Shown: positions 16,738 through 26,359 of the stretch, in pieces
Numbering within the stretch: the stretch's first letter is position 1
How the letters are laid out: every line of letters starts with the position of its first letter
Source: G965222535 sp965222535
GTDB taxonomy: Bacteria > Pseudomonadota > Gammaproteobacteria > HK1
Assembly (NCBI GenBank): GCA_965222535.1
Contig: OZ244957.1
Coordinates: 1,116,001-1,180,000 of the forward strand
DNA length: 64,000 nt
Direction: 5' to 3'
Made by a program: the position numbers and the translations under genes
The notes under the pieces: model-generated
The model's input: only the letters and a program-made list of their open reading frames with translations
Told to the model about the DNA's origin: nothing
Databases searched by the model: none

Positions 16738-18003
16738 TTACACGGTGCCGTTAAGGGCAAACTCAAAGATGTTGTGGCTGCGCAATCCGTTCGCCGCACG
16801 CGCTAGGTATTTTGGATTCAATGGTTTCGAGAGAATGAACGGCACGGCTGTTTCGTGGAGGCTGCCGTGGGTACGCAGCCGATGACCCTTGAGAGCAGAA
16901 AGATCGTGGTCAACGCAACGTCCGCCAATCACCGTGCGCTTATCCCCGACAATAGCGATATCGCCTTCACGGTCGAGCGGCTGCTCCAGCTCTCTGGCTG
17001 CATCCTCTGCCAGCCAGCAGTTCTCGACCCCCGCAATCCCCCGAATACGCTCGGCGATGGCCAGCTTTGATACGCCGTCTTGGGTATAGACGCGCACGAA
17101 ACCACCGAGCGCGCCGTGATGCCCGATGAAGGCATCCGTTATCGGGCAAATGACCCGCGTTTTCCCTGCCCCAACAGCGGCGTCAAGCACATCCTGGAGC
17201 CAAATCACATTGGGCTTACCGTTTTCGTCGGCCTTGTCGCCCATGCCGTGATCAGCCGTCAACGCCACCGTCGCGCCAAGCTCAATCATGCGTGCGAAGC
17301 GCGCCTCCATATCGATGTAGAACGTGTCGGCGGCTGGATCGCCAGGGGCATGGGCATGCTGAATAAAATCTGTCAACGACAGGTAGAGGATCTTTGGTCG
17401 CCGCTCCTCGAGTAATTTTATGCCCGCATCGAGAACGAATAGCGACAGATCGGCTGAATACATGTCCGGTTTCTGCTGACCGACGAAGGCAAGAACGTTC
17501 TCAATGCCATTCTCGTCCATTGTGCAGGTATCTGCCGATTGCGCCGAAAAACTGACCGAGCCGTTAGTAAGCTGCATGTCTTTCTGAAGTTGTTTGCGCA
17601 ACTTATCTTTTGCTGTTATCGATGCAACGCAGAACCCGTGCCGCGAAAATTCGCTCAAAATCGGTCGCGCACGCAACAGCTCTGGTCCGGTCATAACCAC
17701 CGGCACACCGGTCTTTGGATTGAGGAAGAAGTTCCCCGATATGCCGTGTGTTTCCGGCTCCGTCGCGGTGACAATCGACATATTGTTGGGGCACGTGAAG
17801 CTCGGCATAGAGCCGCGTGCAACGGCATAGAATCCGTTCTTAATGAATCCTGCTGTGATGGGGATGATCCCAGCGGATAGCCCATGCGCGACATATTCGG
17901 GGTCGCCGCCATCGATACATACGACAACCAGAGGGGATTCTGGGCATCGGTAGCTGCGATCGTTGAATGTAATGCTTTGCGGTTGCAATGTGCTTGCCTC
18001 CAT
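16738..18003 (-). CDS. phnA: Phosphonoacetate hydrolase PhnA
   Basis: PhnA cleaves phosphonoacetate to acetate and phosphate using two zinc ions. The product is 421 residues, close to the known enzyme. The alkaline-phosphatase-superfamily metal sites are evident: VVCIDGGDPEY (first Asp), the nucleophile Thr in PSFTCPNNMSI (about residues 67-77), SLTDFIQHAHAPGD (Asp and His, about 207-220), ALTADHGMGDKADENGKPNV and a late RTHGSLHETAVP (His). With PhnY upstream in the pathway it would complete conversion of phosphonoacetaldehyde to acetate. It is in the same strand and order as the phnE and phnC genes. Confidence 0.92.
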   Translation of the reverse strand: MEASTLQPQSITFNDRSYRCPESPLVVVCIDGGDPEYVAHGLSAGIIPITAGFIKNGFYAVARGSMPSFTCPNNMSIVTATEPETHGISGNFFLNPKTGVPVVMTGPELLRARPILSEFSRHGFCVASITAKDKLRKQLQKDMQLTNGSVSFSAQSADTCTMDENGIENVLAFVGQQKPDMYSADLSLFVLDAGIKLLEERRPKILYLSLTDFIQHAHAPGDPAADTFYIDMEARFARMIELGATVALTADHGMGDKADENGKPNVIWLQDVLDAAVGAGKTRVICPITDAFIGHHGALGGFVRVYTQDGVSKLAIAERIRGIAGVENCWLAEDAARELEQPLDREGDIAIVGDKRTVIGGRCVDHDLSALKGHRLRTHGSLHETAVPFILSKPLNPKYLARAANGLRSHNIFEFALNGTV

Positions 18004-18024
18004 TATTTTGCCAATTTTTTATTG

Positions 18025-18197
18025 GAAACCTCGAAAAAACCATGAATGGGATGAGGGGGTTGGGGGGGTGGGGAGGAGTGACTGTTTTATTTTCAATTGG
18101 GAGCGCCGGCGGCGCGCCGTTCGCTGACCTCTCGATCCGCTCAACAGCACCACGAAATGATGGTTGGAAGAGGCATTTCCCCCAATAGAGGGCACCT
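18025..18197 (-). mobile_element. Dispersed repeat, subtype C
   Basis: It starts GGAAACCTCGAAAAAACC and continues GAATGGGATGAGGGGGTTGG, then the subtype C interior: TTTTATTTTCAATTGGGAGC, GGCGCGCCGTTCGCTGACCT, AGCACCACGAAATGATGGTT, GGAAGAGG and CCCCCAATAGAGG. The same interior is at 30716-30893 and, inverted, at 46838-47055. It ends at the phnE stop codon. Confidence 0.7.
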
Positions 18198-19040
18198 CTA
18201 TTTCATTTGCATAACCTTGTTGCGCGCCCACGCCGAGACGATCTCCGATATCGCGACGAGCACGACGATCGACAGCAGGATCGCCGCGACCCGCTCGCTC
18301 TCAATCTGCAGCACGTTGCGTTTCAGATACCACCCCATGCCGCCGGCACCGAAGAAGCCGACCACCGTTGCCGCACGGAATGCCACATCCCAAGTGTAAA
18401 TGGCGATCCCCGTCAAAGCCACGCGCACCTGCGGCAGCACTGCAAACAGCATGATCTGAAACAAATTGGCACCTGTTGAGCGCATTGCCTCTACCGGCCC
18501 CATGTCAATTGCCTCGATTTCCTCGGCGAACAGTTTCCCCGCGAAGCCAATGCTGAAGAAGGTCAAGGCCAGCACCCCAGCCAACATGCCAAACCCCAAG
18601 ATGGTGACGAAAATGATGGCAAAGATCATCTCGTGAACGGCGCGGCAGCTCATCGTGATCAGGCGTGCGATCGGATAAACGAAGGTCTTCGACGGCGTCA
18701 TGTTGTAGGCACCGAACCAGCCCAGCGGCAGCGTAAAGATCAGCCCGAAGAGGGTGCCTAAGTACGCCATCTGGATGGTTTCGACGACATACTCGAAGTA
18801 TTCCGCATCCATGATGTACTCAATGTCTGGCGGGTAGTAGCGGTTCGCTAAGGTGTCCCCCATGCGACCAAACATGCCGAGTAATCGATCAAGAGGTATT
18901 CCTAGGTAATCAACGCTGAAGCCCAAGAAGACAAACAAGCCCAGCCACGACACATAACGGATCATTGACTGCGGGTACCTGAAGCGACTCCAGGTGAGCG
19001 GGGCCTTATTTGCAGCGCGCCCTTGAGTCGAATGACTCAT
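18198..19040 (-). CDS. phnE: Phosphonate ABC transporter permease PhnE (second copy)
   Basis: PhnE forms the membrane channel of the phosphonate importer. The 280-residue product has an N-terminal membrane segment (WLGLFVFLGFSVDYLGIP), a periplasmic region and four or five more segments. The family signature covers TIQMAYLGTLFGLIFTLPLG, SCRAVHEMIFAIIFVTILG and the cytoplasmic coupling loop EAIDMGPVEAMRSTGANLFQ (EAA-type motif). Phosphonate importers with two PhnE-type subunits are known; this is the partner of the permease at 19766-20599. A cytochrome gene lies between them. No gene for the binding protein PhnD is seen. Confidence 0.9.
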   Translation of the reverse strand: MSHSTQGRAANKAPLTWSRFRYPQSMIRYVSWLGLFVFLGFSVDYLGIPLDRLLGMFGRMGDTLANRYYPPDIEYIMDAEYFEYVVETIQMAYLGTLFGLIFTLPLGWFGAYNMTPSKTFVYPIARLITMSCRAVHEMIFAIIFVTILGFGMLAGVLALTFFSIGFAGKLFAEEIEAIDMGPVEAMRSTGANLFQIMLFAVLPQVRVALTGIAIYTWDVAFRAATVVGFFGAGGMGWYLKRNVLQIESERVAAILLSIVVLVAISEIVSAWARNKVMQMK

Positions 19041-19227
19041 CGAAACCTCGCAAAAGCCAACTGCGGATAGCGGGTGTAGTGCGTGTATTGCCGGCGTGTC
19101 AAAGGGGCATCAAAGTTCCTCGGTCGGGTATTTTTTGTTTTCACAAGTTGATTTAATACCGCCCTCATTTGGCATACAAGGTGGCTATGAAGCGGGATAC
19201 AAGGAGGCGTTGTCGAACAGTCAGGTG

Positions 19228-19683
19228 CTACATGTCTCGCAGATAAATAATAATTTTCCATATCTCTTCTTCTTTCAGAGAGCTCTTAAATGCCGGCATT
19301 GCCGTTTTGATAGGAATACCGCCTTCAGAGATTGTCCAAAACAAATACCCATCTGTTGCCATTGGCATTTTACTAAAATCAGCAATGTTTGATGGACGGG
19401 GGGTTAAATTTTTTCCTGCTGGACCATCGCCGCCGCCGGATGCTCCATGGCAGATTAAGCAATTCTTTTCATAAAGCATTTTCCCGGCACGAAGATTGTC
19501 TTTATTCACAAGCAGCAAATTCTTCCTTGAGGAATATGCAGAGCCTATCCCATTTCTCATCACGTAATGATGCCTAGCCATGGACATATTCATCATGCCT
19601 TTTGCTTTCATCATATGCATTGCAGCAAACCCTATCACCGCCAATAGCGACAGTATCAATCCACAAACCAATGCTATACGCAT
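19228..19683 (-). CDS. Membrane-anchored or exported mono-heme cytochrome c
   Basis: The 151-residue product starts with a signal-anchor helix (IALVCGLILSLLAVIGFAAM) and carries one heme-binding motif, CLICH, in YEKNCLICHGASGGGDGPAG (about residues 73-92). Later Met residues (KMPMATDG, TAMPAF) are candidate sixth ligands. This is a class I cytochrome domain as in many c-type electron carriers. I chose the ATG at 19683 since a longer frame starting at 19806 overlaps phnE. It lies between the two phnE genes on the same strand, an unusual place, and is more AT-rich than they are, so it is probably an insertion. Its redox partner is unknown. Confidence 0.82.
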   Translation of the reverse strand: MRIALVCGLILSLLAVIGFAAMHMMKAKGMMNMSMARHHYVMRNGIGSAYSSRKNLLLVNKDNLRAGKMLYEKNCLICHGASGGGDGPAGKNLTPRPSNIADFSKMPMATDGYLFWTISEGGIPIKTAMPAFKSSLKEEEIWKIIIYLRDM

Positions 19684-19765
19684 GACTGATACCCCTAGCG
19701 ACAAGGTGCCGAGGCGACCAAGGCGCTCTCCACTCTCCGATCTCCATCCATCAGGCACCCCGCGC

Positions 19766-20599
19766 TCAAATGATGGCTTTACGGGCACGGTGGGAAACCA
19801 CTTCACCGAGCAGGATCAGGAACAAGATGGCGGCGATCACCGACATCACGCCATAAAAGTTGAAGGTATTCATCTGCCTGAAGAACACCAGCCCCAAGCC
19901 ACCGGCACCGACCAATCCGAGGATCGCCGAGCGGCGGATATTGATCTCCCATTCAAAAATTATGACACCCAAGACCTGCGGCAGGATCTGCGGCAAGATG
20001 GCATAGAGCATGACCTGAAACTCATTGCCGCCGGTGGCGCGGATCGCATCAACCGGACCGTGATCGATATTCTCGATAGCCTCCGCTGACATCTTGGCGA
20101 CAAACCCGACCGAGCGCACGGCGATTGCCAGTACACCAGCCAACGCCCCCAGACCGACAGCGGCGACAAAGAACAAAGCCCACACGATTTCATGTATCGA
20201 GCGGCTCAACGTCATCATCATGCGCGCCAACGGATAGGTCAGCGGTTTAAACGGCGTGATATTCAGTGCGCCGAACCATGCCGCCGGGATGCAGAGAATG
20301 ACGCCGAGAAAGGTACCTAGACAGGCGATCATCAGCGTCTCGAGGGTGGGATGCAGCAGATCGGGGAATAGCGCAAGATCCAGACCGACAAAGCGGCTGG
20401 CAGTCTCAAGAACCTTGCCGATCCCTCCCATGCGCGCCCAGTCGGTATCTTCTATCACCGTAACTTGAACACTCCAGACGACCGCTGCGATCACCGCAAG
20501 GTAGCTGATGGCGAGAATGATCCGACCCCGCCGCTTTTGCCTCTGGATGCGATCAATGATGCGATCACGCATCGCCATGTCGGATAGCACGGTACTCAT
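19766..20599 (-). CDS. phnE: Phosphonate ABC transporter permease PhnE (first copy)
   Basis: A 277-residue inner-membrane permease with an N-terminal helix (ILAISYLAVIAAVVWSVQV), then TLETLMIACLGTFLGVILCI and MMMTLSRSIHEIVWALFFVA, matching the same positions in the other PhnE. The coupling loop is NIDHGPVDAIRATGGNEFQV. A GAGGGAGGGGG ribosome site precedes the ATG at 20599. It follows phnC by 15 bases, so the two are clearly co-transcribed. It would pair with the permease at 18198-19040. Confidence 0.9.
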   Translation of the reverse strand: MSTVLSDMAMRDRIIDRIQRQKRRGRIILAISYLAVIAAVVWSVQVTVIEDTDWARMGGIGKVLETASRFVGLDLALFPDLLHPTLETLMIACLGTFLGVILCIPAAWFGALNITPFKPLTYPLARMMMTLSRSIHEIVWALFFVAAVGLGALAGVLAIAVRSVGFVAKMSAEAIENIDHGPVDAIRATGGNEFQVMLYAILPQILPQVLGVIIFEWEINIRRSAILGLVGAGGLGLVFFRQMNTFNFYGVMSVIAAILFLILLGEVVSHRARKAII

Positions 20600-20614
20600 T
20601 GGCACCCCCTCCCT

Positions 20615-21367
20615 CTACAGCACTTCCATCGCGTAGATTTCATTCAGCTTGGCTTGGTCCATCGCTTCGGTGGGGCCGTTAAACATCACCACACCATCTT
20701 GTAAGCCAATAATTTTATTGCAAAACTCGATCGCCAACGCGACATCATGGATATTGCAAAGGCAGGGCACCTTGAGCTCGGTCGCCATCTGTTTGATGAG
20801 CCCCATTACTTCACGGGAGATCTTTGGATCAAGGGCAGACGTCGGCTCATCAACTAACAACAGCTTTGGATTTTGCATCAGTGCCCGAGCAATCCCGACG
20901 CGTTGACGTTGACCACCGGATAATTCGTCAGCGCGCTTGTCAATGTGGTCGAGCAGCCCAACGCGATCCAATAGTTGCAGTGCGTGATCGATCGTGCGGC
21001 GCGGAAAGGCACGGAACAACGTTCTGAGATTGCCGGTGTATCCCAAGCGCCCCGACAAGACGTTATCCATCACGCTCATGCGATTGATCAGATTGAACTC
21101 CTGAAAGATCATGCCGATGTCACGCCGCATAAGACGCAACTCGCGCCCGCGCAATGACGTCACGTCGCGACCGTTGAAGATAGTGGTCCCCGCCGACGGC
21201 TTGACCAACTGGTTGACACAGCGGATCAGCGTTGACTTTCCAGCACCGCTCGGCCCGATTATGGCAAAGAAGTCATCGTGATCGACCGTGAACGAAACGC
21301 TTTTGAGGATCTCTGGGCCACTGCTTGCGTATCGAGCATGCAGGTCAATCACTTCAAGAGTCTTCAT
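20615..21367 (-). CDS. phnC: Phosphonate ABC transporter ATP-binding protein PhnC
   Basis: PhnC powers phosphonate import. The 250-residue ATPase has Walker A GPSGAGKST (about residues 38-46), the Q-loop MIFQEFNLINRMSV, signature LSGGQRQRVGIARALMQNP (about 149-167) and Walker B LLLVDEPTSALDP with the switch His in CNIHDVALA. The ATG at 21367 fits the family start (MKTLEVIDLHARY); a frame to 21382 adds five residues. It is the first gene of the cluster phnC-phnE-cytc-phnE, with phnA and others behind. A solute-binding gene would be expected just before or after it and is absent. Confidence 0.93.
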   Translation of the reverse strand: MKTLEVIDLHARYASSGPEILKSVSFTVDHDDFFAIIGPSGAGKSTLIRCVNQLVKPSAGTTIFNGRDVTSLRGRELRLMRRDIGMIFQEFNLINRMSVMDNVLSGRLGYTGNLRTLFRAFPRRTIDHALQLLDRVGLLDHIDKRADELSGGQRQRVGIARALMQNPKLLLVDEPTSALDPKISREVMGLIKQMATELKVPCLCNIHDVALAIEFCNKIIGLQDGVVMFNGPTEAMDQAKLNEIYAMEVL

Positions 21368-21599
21368 TTTTCTCGATCTCAAGGAAAGGCCCCCCTATCA
21401 GAACACATCCCGCCGGCGTCGGGTTTCAGGAGGCTATATTCCAATGGGCAGCGCGAAAAACCAGCAAAGCCTGCTTCCCACGGTGCCCTAAGGATTTTTG
21501 AGTAATTGGCTCATTATACTTGGCTTTAAAGTGTAAGTGCAGTTCCCGCAGCGTTGCAAGCAAGCAACGCCCCAGCAGCAGCAGAGCCGCCGTGCACGG

Positions 21600-24500
21600 T
21601 TAGCGCGGCTTGAGCTTGAGCACTGCCGAGCGCACATAGCGGTGCGCAAATGCATCGATCGCCGCTGCCTGCTGACCATCCGAGAAGTTGACATACCGCC
21701 AGGCAAGCTCGGTAGAGGTGACGCAGTTTTGCACATGGTCGAGGCATAGCCACTGGTTGTCAGGGAACGCCATCAGCGTTTTTTGCAACGTCGCCGCCGC
21801 TCCATCGGGGTTCAGTTGCCACAGCTTCACGGTACCGTCCCTCCCCCCAGAGGCAAGGTGCTGCCCGCTGGCGTCAAAGGCAACGCTTTGCACCCCAGCC
21901 TGATGTGCATCGATGGTTTGTAAGCAACTGCCGCTTGCCGCATCCCACAGCTTCACGGTACCGTCCTGTTCCCCCCCAGAGGCAAGGTACTGCCCTCTGG
22001 CATCAAAGGCAACACTTTGCACCCCAGCCTGATGCGCATCGAGGGTTTGCAAACAAGCACCGCTTGCCGCATCCCACAGCTTGACCGTGCCATCATCCGA
22101 AGCAGAGGCGAGGTACTGCCCGCTGCGGTCAAAGGCAACACTCAACACCCAACCCTGATGCGCCTGGATGGTTTGCAAACAAGCACCGTTTGCCGCATCC
22201 CACCGCTTCAGCGTGCCGTCAGTTCCCCCAGAGGCAAGACGCTGCCCGCTGGGGTCAAAGGCAACACTTTGCACCAAGAGCTGCTTTGTCTGGAGAGTTT
22301 GCAAACAAGCACCGCTTGCCGTATCCCACAGCTTCAGCGTGCCGTCCAACCCCCCAGAGGCGAGGCACTGCCCGCTGGCGTCAAAGGCAACGCTTTCCCC
22401 CCATTCCTCATGCACCTTTCGGGTTTGCAAGTTTCGGGGTTGCAAGCAGGCACCGCGTGCCGTATCCCACAACTGCACCGTGCCGTCCAACCACCCAGAG
22501 ACGAAGCGCTGCCCACTGGGATCAAAAGCAACGTTTAGCACAAAATTCTTATGCGTTCCAAAGGTTTGCAGGCAGGCCCCGCTTGCCGCATCCCACAGCT
22601 TCAGCGTGCCGTCCGCCCCCCCAGAGGCGAGGCACTGCCCGCTAGGGGCAAAGGCAACGCTTTCCACCCCAGTCTGCTTCGCTTGGATGGTTTGCAAACA
22701 AACACCGCGCACCGCATCCCACAGCTTCAGCGTGCCGTCATTCCCTCCAGAGGCGAGACGCTGCCCGCTGGCGTCAAAGGCAATGCTTGCCACCCAGCTT
22801 TGGTGCCCCTGGAGGATTTGCAAGCAAGCACCGCTTGCCGCATCCCACAGTTGCACCGTGCCATCCACCACCCCAAAGGCGAGTTGCTGCCCGTCGGGGG
22901 CAAAGGCAACGCTTAACACAAAATCCTGATGCACCTGGAAGGTTTGCCAGCAGGCACCGCTTGCTGCATCCCACAGCTTCACCGGGCCGTCATCAAAAGC
23001 CGCAGCAGAGGCAAGGCGCTGCCCGCTGGGGTCAAAGGCAACGCTGGTAACACCATGCGTATGGCCTTCAAATGTACGCAAGCAGTCGCCGCTTGCCGCA
23101 TCCCACAGCGTCAGCGTGCCATCATCCCCTCCAAATGCGAGACGCTGCCCGCTGGGGTCAAAGGCAACGCTGGTAACACCATGCGTATGGCCTTCAAATG
23201 TACGCAAGCAGTCGCCGCTTGCCGCATCCCACAGCGTCAGCGTGCCATCATCCTCTTCAGAGACGAGGCGCTGCCCGCTGGGGTCAAAGGCAACGCTCTT
23301 CACTCTACCCCGATGTGTCTTTCGAGTTTGCAAGCAGTGACCGCTTGCCGCATCCCAGATTTTTACCGTGCCATCCTGCCCCCCAGAGGCGAGGCGCTGC
23401 CCGCCGCGGTCAAAGGCAATGCTATCGACACTGCCTTGGTGGCCATGCATCAGTGGCGGCAATGCCCTATCCCAGCGCTTATCGGCTGCCAACCGTGGCT
23501 CAACAGCAGGGTACCTACGCGCGCCGTACGGTGCCAGCGCGGGCGCTGGGGCATCCGCTAGGGTCAGGAGACGCAGGTTGTTGTCGCCGTGCAATTCCAC
23601 TGCCGCCAGGGTGCACCCGACAAAGGCGCTGCCGAACAGCGAGCTGTCTTCGATAACCAGCTCTTGGATATGACAACCGCGCCAGCGCGATTCCTCAAAG
23701 CGGCTGTTACGCAGCGTCAGACGCTGGCAGTGGATGCCGTCAATCGCAGCCGCATAGCAGTCCAGCCCGCTGAGGTCGATATGCGGGAACCCCAGCGCCG
23801 CCAGCGCTGGCTGCGTTACCAGCACTTTGAGCATCAGTTCACGCGCCGCCACGCTGTTGGTCCCATCTGCCAATAGCCGCGCCATTCCCTGGTACAGCGG
23901 TTGGTGCTCATCGCTGGCGTGCAGCAGTTGTTGCAAGAAAGCAAGCGTCTCTTTGCTCGGCAGGTGCTCGATCGAGCGCAACTGCTCCGCCTCGCCGTGC
24001 AGCTCGGCGACCAGCCATTTGGCGAAGAAAAACTCCTGCATTGCGCTATGGCCAAAACCAAAGCTGTGCTCGCCGCTGCGTACCAGCAGGCTGGAGTTGC
24101 GCAAGTCTTTTTCCAACACCAAGGCTTGATCGCCAGCGCCCGGGTACTGGTCGCGCAAGCCGCTGCTGCCAAGCCATTGCTGGTACCAGTTATTGAGGGC
24201 ATCGATGCCGATCTGCTGGCTGTTGCGGTGCCACAGATGGGCCGCCAGATCTTGCAGCAGGCGGCGCTTGTGACGCCGATGCAGCAGGTGTTTTTCATCG
24301 TCACGCGACAGCGTGTCTTCGATGATGGCATCGAACACGGTGGCAAGGTCCAACGGCTGGGCAAGCCGCTGTTGGCGCTTGAGAGTCTCATGGCTGTGCG
24401 ACAACAGGTTCAGCAGCCACGGGCGACTGGCGAGGTTTTTGAGCGGCGGGTTGGCTCCGAGCATTGCCCATACCGTGGCGCTGGCGACCTTCCCGATGCG

Positions 24501-26234
24501 CTTTTGCAGCAAGGCCTGCATCTGTTTATCGTTAAACGGCAGTAGCTCCACCGCCCGGTAGTCGCCGCTCGCGGTCCTGCCGCGGTGGGCATCCAGCAGG
24601 AAGCCGCTCTGGCTCGAAAGGCTCTCAAAATAATGGCTACGACAGGACAATAGCAGCCGTACGGGTGATCCCGCCTCGACCTGCCTCGGAAACACCCGCA
24701 GCAGCGCGGACATGTACGCTTGCTGCTGTGCGCGATGAAAATGCACTAGGCGTTCATCCAGCCCGTCCAGCACCAGCACCAACCGCCCGCTACGCACCTG
24801 CGCGATCACCGTCAAAACGTCCTTGTCCTCACAGGGGCGCTCGGCTAATTTCAGGATGCAGGCGATGATTTCTTCCAATGTCGGTACCCGCAAGTCGCCT
24901 TTAGTATCGACTAGGGACGGCGTATCGCGCAGGTCGATATAGAACGCTTTGACCGTCTGGGATTGGTGGTTAAAACGGCGGGCGAATTCACGGCAGGCGA
25001 AGGTCTTGCCCATCCCAAACCCCCCCAGCAGCGCATACAGCGGCGGGGCGGTGTCGCCGGACGTTGCCGTTGCCCAGTTGAGCATATCGGGGATCACCTC
25101 GACGGCTTTGACGCTGGCTTGCTCGGCTTCCTTCTTTGATAACGCCGCACTGACTTTCGTTTGGACAGCGATTGGTGCCGCTTGCGCATCGACTGCCTCT
25201 TGTGCCAGGTATTGCTCCTTGCGGCTGATGTCCGAAAGCCCTTGAGGCGTGCGGGGCGGTGCAACGTCTGGGAGGTTGCGCTGCAAGAAATTGCCAAACG
25301 CTGAGCGCAGTAGCCCTTCGACAAACCGCTGTTTGCTGCCGTCATCCATGCAGTCGCCGAAAGCCGCCGCTTGTTTGTGCTCGCGCAGTTCAAACCACTG
25401 CCCCTTCAACAGTTGCTGCAACTCTGCGGTACGTTTACCGAGGGTGCTTTTTTCTTTGGCATACCCACGCAGTGCGTCGCAGTTGCCCTCAATACTTTCC
25501 AGCGTGACGGGGATCAAGTTGAGTCGCTTCGGGTTATCTGCGCCAAGAAAATAGGGGAGTTCATGATCGAGAATATAATCGCTATCAAAGAAGGCTTTTG
25601 AGAGCAGCGCAAGACCGTAGTCGGCGCTCCGTATCGCTTTTTGGATTTCAGTATCCACCGGCGTGCCGGGGGAGATGCCATGGGTATCGATCCACGGCTC
25701 GAGCGGTGGCTGTAGCAGGTCTTTAGCCGCACGCTCCAGTTGCTGCAAAAATAAATCAACATGCTGCCGGTCTGCGCGGGCGTAGCTGATGAATAGCCGT
25801 AGTTTTTCAGGAGCAGCGCTGGGAGAGACGAAGTCAGTTTCCCGGTAACTGCGGTTAGCACTCGGTGAAATTGCCATCGGCTGGTCAAGTGCCGAAAACA
25901 CCAATTGCTTGGGCTGACTGCCGCTTTCGCGCTGCGATGCCAAGCTGAACGCTTGCAGTACCTCGAGGCGCGCTTGGCGCTCTGGATCATCGGCGGCGCG
26001 CTTGCTTGCGACCGTGGCGGTATTGATGGCGTGCTTGACGCGCTGTACAAAAGCACGCAAGCTGGCATCGGCGGTGGCATCCTTGAACAACAGCGTGCAG
26101 GCCGCACGTGCCGCAATGCACCCTTCCGCATCCAGAGAGGGCAGCAGATCAAACAGCCGGCGACAATCGGTCGCCCCCAGTTCACCACAGTCTTCAAGCA
26201 CCCGGATACTGCTCTCAATCGCCGCGAGCGTCAT
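21600..26234 (-). CDS. TIR-NACHT-WD40 STAND-type protein, candidate immune sensor
   Basis: This 1544-residue protein has the architecture of a signal-transducing STAND NTPase. A helical N-terminal region (1-130) is followed by a TIR domain (about 143-232; LRLFISYARADRQHVDLF, then EKAIRSADYG-like helix and LALLSKAFF). A NACHT ATPase follows with Walker A LLGGFGMGKTFACREF (near 405) and Walker B LVLVLDGLDERL (near 488). Then comes a helical arm, a pentapeptide-like stretch (about 820-881) and 13 WD40 repeats of about 42 residues (930-1481), each with a SVAFDPSGQ and DGT-KLWDAASG core. In known relatives the repeats sense a trigger and TIR depletes NAD+ or makes a signal. A GGAGGT site precedes the ATG at 26234. 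The trigger is unknown. Confidence 0.88.
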   Translation of the reverse strand: MTLAAIESSIRVLEDCGELGATDCRRLFDLLPSLDAEGCIAARAACTLLFKDATADASLRAFVQRVKHAINTATVASKRAADDPERQARLEVLQAFSLASQRESGSQPKQLVFSALDQPMAISPSANRSYRETDFVSPSAAPEKLRLFISYARADRQHVDLFLQQLERAAKDLLQPPLEPWIDTHGISPGTPVDTEIQKAIRSADYGLALLSKAFFDSDYILDHELPYFLGADNPKRLNLIPVTLESIEGNCDALRGYAKEKSTLGKRTAELQQLLKGQWFELREHKQAAAFGDCMDDGSKQRFVEGLLRSAFGNFLQRNLPDVAPPRTPQGLSDISRKEQYLAQEAVDAQAAPIAVQTKVSAALSKKEAEQASVKAVEVIPDMLNWATATSGDTAPPLYALLGGFGMGKTFACREFARRFNHQSQTVKAFYIDLRDTPSLVDTKGDLRVPTLEEIIACILKLAERPCEDKDVLTVIAQVRSGRLVLVLDGLDERLVHFHRAQQQAYMSALLRVFPRQVEAGSPVRLLLSCRSHYFESLSSQSGFLLDAHRGRTASGDYRAVELLPFNDKQMQALLQKRIGKVASATVWAMLGANPPLKNLASRPWLLNLLSHSHETLKRQQRLAQPLDLATVFDAIIEDTLSRDDEKHLLHRRHKRRLLQDLAAHLWHRNSQQIGIDALNNWYQQWLGSSGLRDQYPGAGDQALVLEKDLRNSSLLVRSGEHSFGFGHSAMQEFFFAKWLVAELHGEAEQLRSIEHLPSKETLAFLQQLLHASDEHQPLYQGMARLLADGTNSVAARELMLKVLVTQPALAALGFPHIDLSGLDCYAAAIDGIHCQRLTLRNSRFEESRWRGCHIQELVIEDSSLFGSAFVGCTLAAVELHGDNNLRLLTLADAPAPALAPYGARRYPAVEPRLAADKRWDRALPPLMHGHQGSVDSIAFDRGGQRLASGGQDGTVKIWDAASGHCLQTRKTHRGRVKSVAFDPSGQRLVSEEDDGTLTLWDAASGDCLRTFEGHTHGVTSVAFDPSGQRLAFGGDDGTLTLWDAASGDCLRTFEGHTHGVTSVAFDPSGQRLASAAAFDDGPVKLWDAASGACWQTFQVHQDFVLSVAFAPDGQQLAFGVVDGTVQLWDAASGACLQILQGHQSWVASIAFDASGQRLASGGNDGTLKLWDAVRGVCLQTIQAKQTGVESVAFAPSGQCLASGGADGTLKLWDAASGACLQTFGTHKNFVLNVAFDPSGQRFVSGWLDGTVQLWDTARGACLQPRNLQTRKVHEEWGESVAFDASGQCLASGGLDGTLKLWDTASGACLQTLQTKQLLVQSVAFDPSGQRLASGGTDGTLKRWDAANGACLQTIQAHQGWVLSVAFDRSGQYLASASDDGTVKLWDAASGACLQTLDAHQAGVQSVAFDARGQYLASGGEQDGTVKLWDAASGSCLQTIDAHQAGVQSVAFDASGQHLASGGRDGTVKLWQLNPDGAAATLQKTLMAFPDNQWLCLDHVQNCVTSTELAWRYVNFSDGQQAAAIDAFAHRYVRSAVLKLKPR
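21790..23450 (-). repeat. Tandem 126-bp DNA repeat encoding 13 WD40 units
   Basis: The DNA under the WD40 region is a tandem array with a unit near 126 bases. Neighbouring units differ unevenly. Units 2 and 3 (about 23040-23300) are nearly identical over more than 100 bases, and units 11-13 share the GAGGTTTGC and CCGCTTGCCGCATCCCACAG blocks. Recent duplication or gene conversion is the simplest reading. Some units have small length changes (for example 4 and 12 gain a few residues). Confidence 0.8.
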
Positions 26235-26359
26235 TTTTGTACCTCCAAATAATATAAATTGTAAAATAAGTAGTCCCAATAGATCATATTAATCTTAGCT
26301 CATGGCAACATAGAGTCAATACTTTTGTAATACAACCGTAAAGTTTGTAAAATAACCCG

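Noticed and set aside
21447..21491. Further copy of the dispersed repeat after phnC
   Set aside because: GCGCGAAAAACCAGC and GGTGCCCTAAGG recall the family, but too little matches to claim it.
21790..23450. CRISPR-like repetitive array
   Set aside because: Units are about 126 bases, in frame and code for WD40 repeats; there are no short identical repeats with variable spacers.
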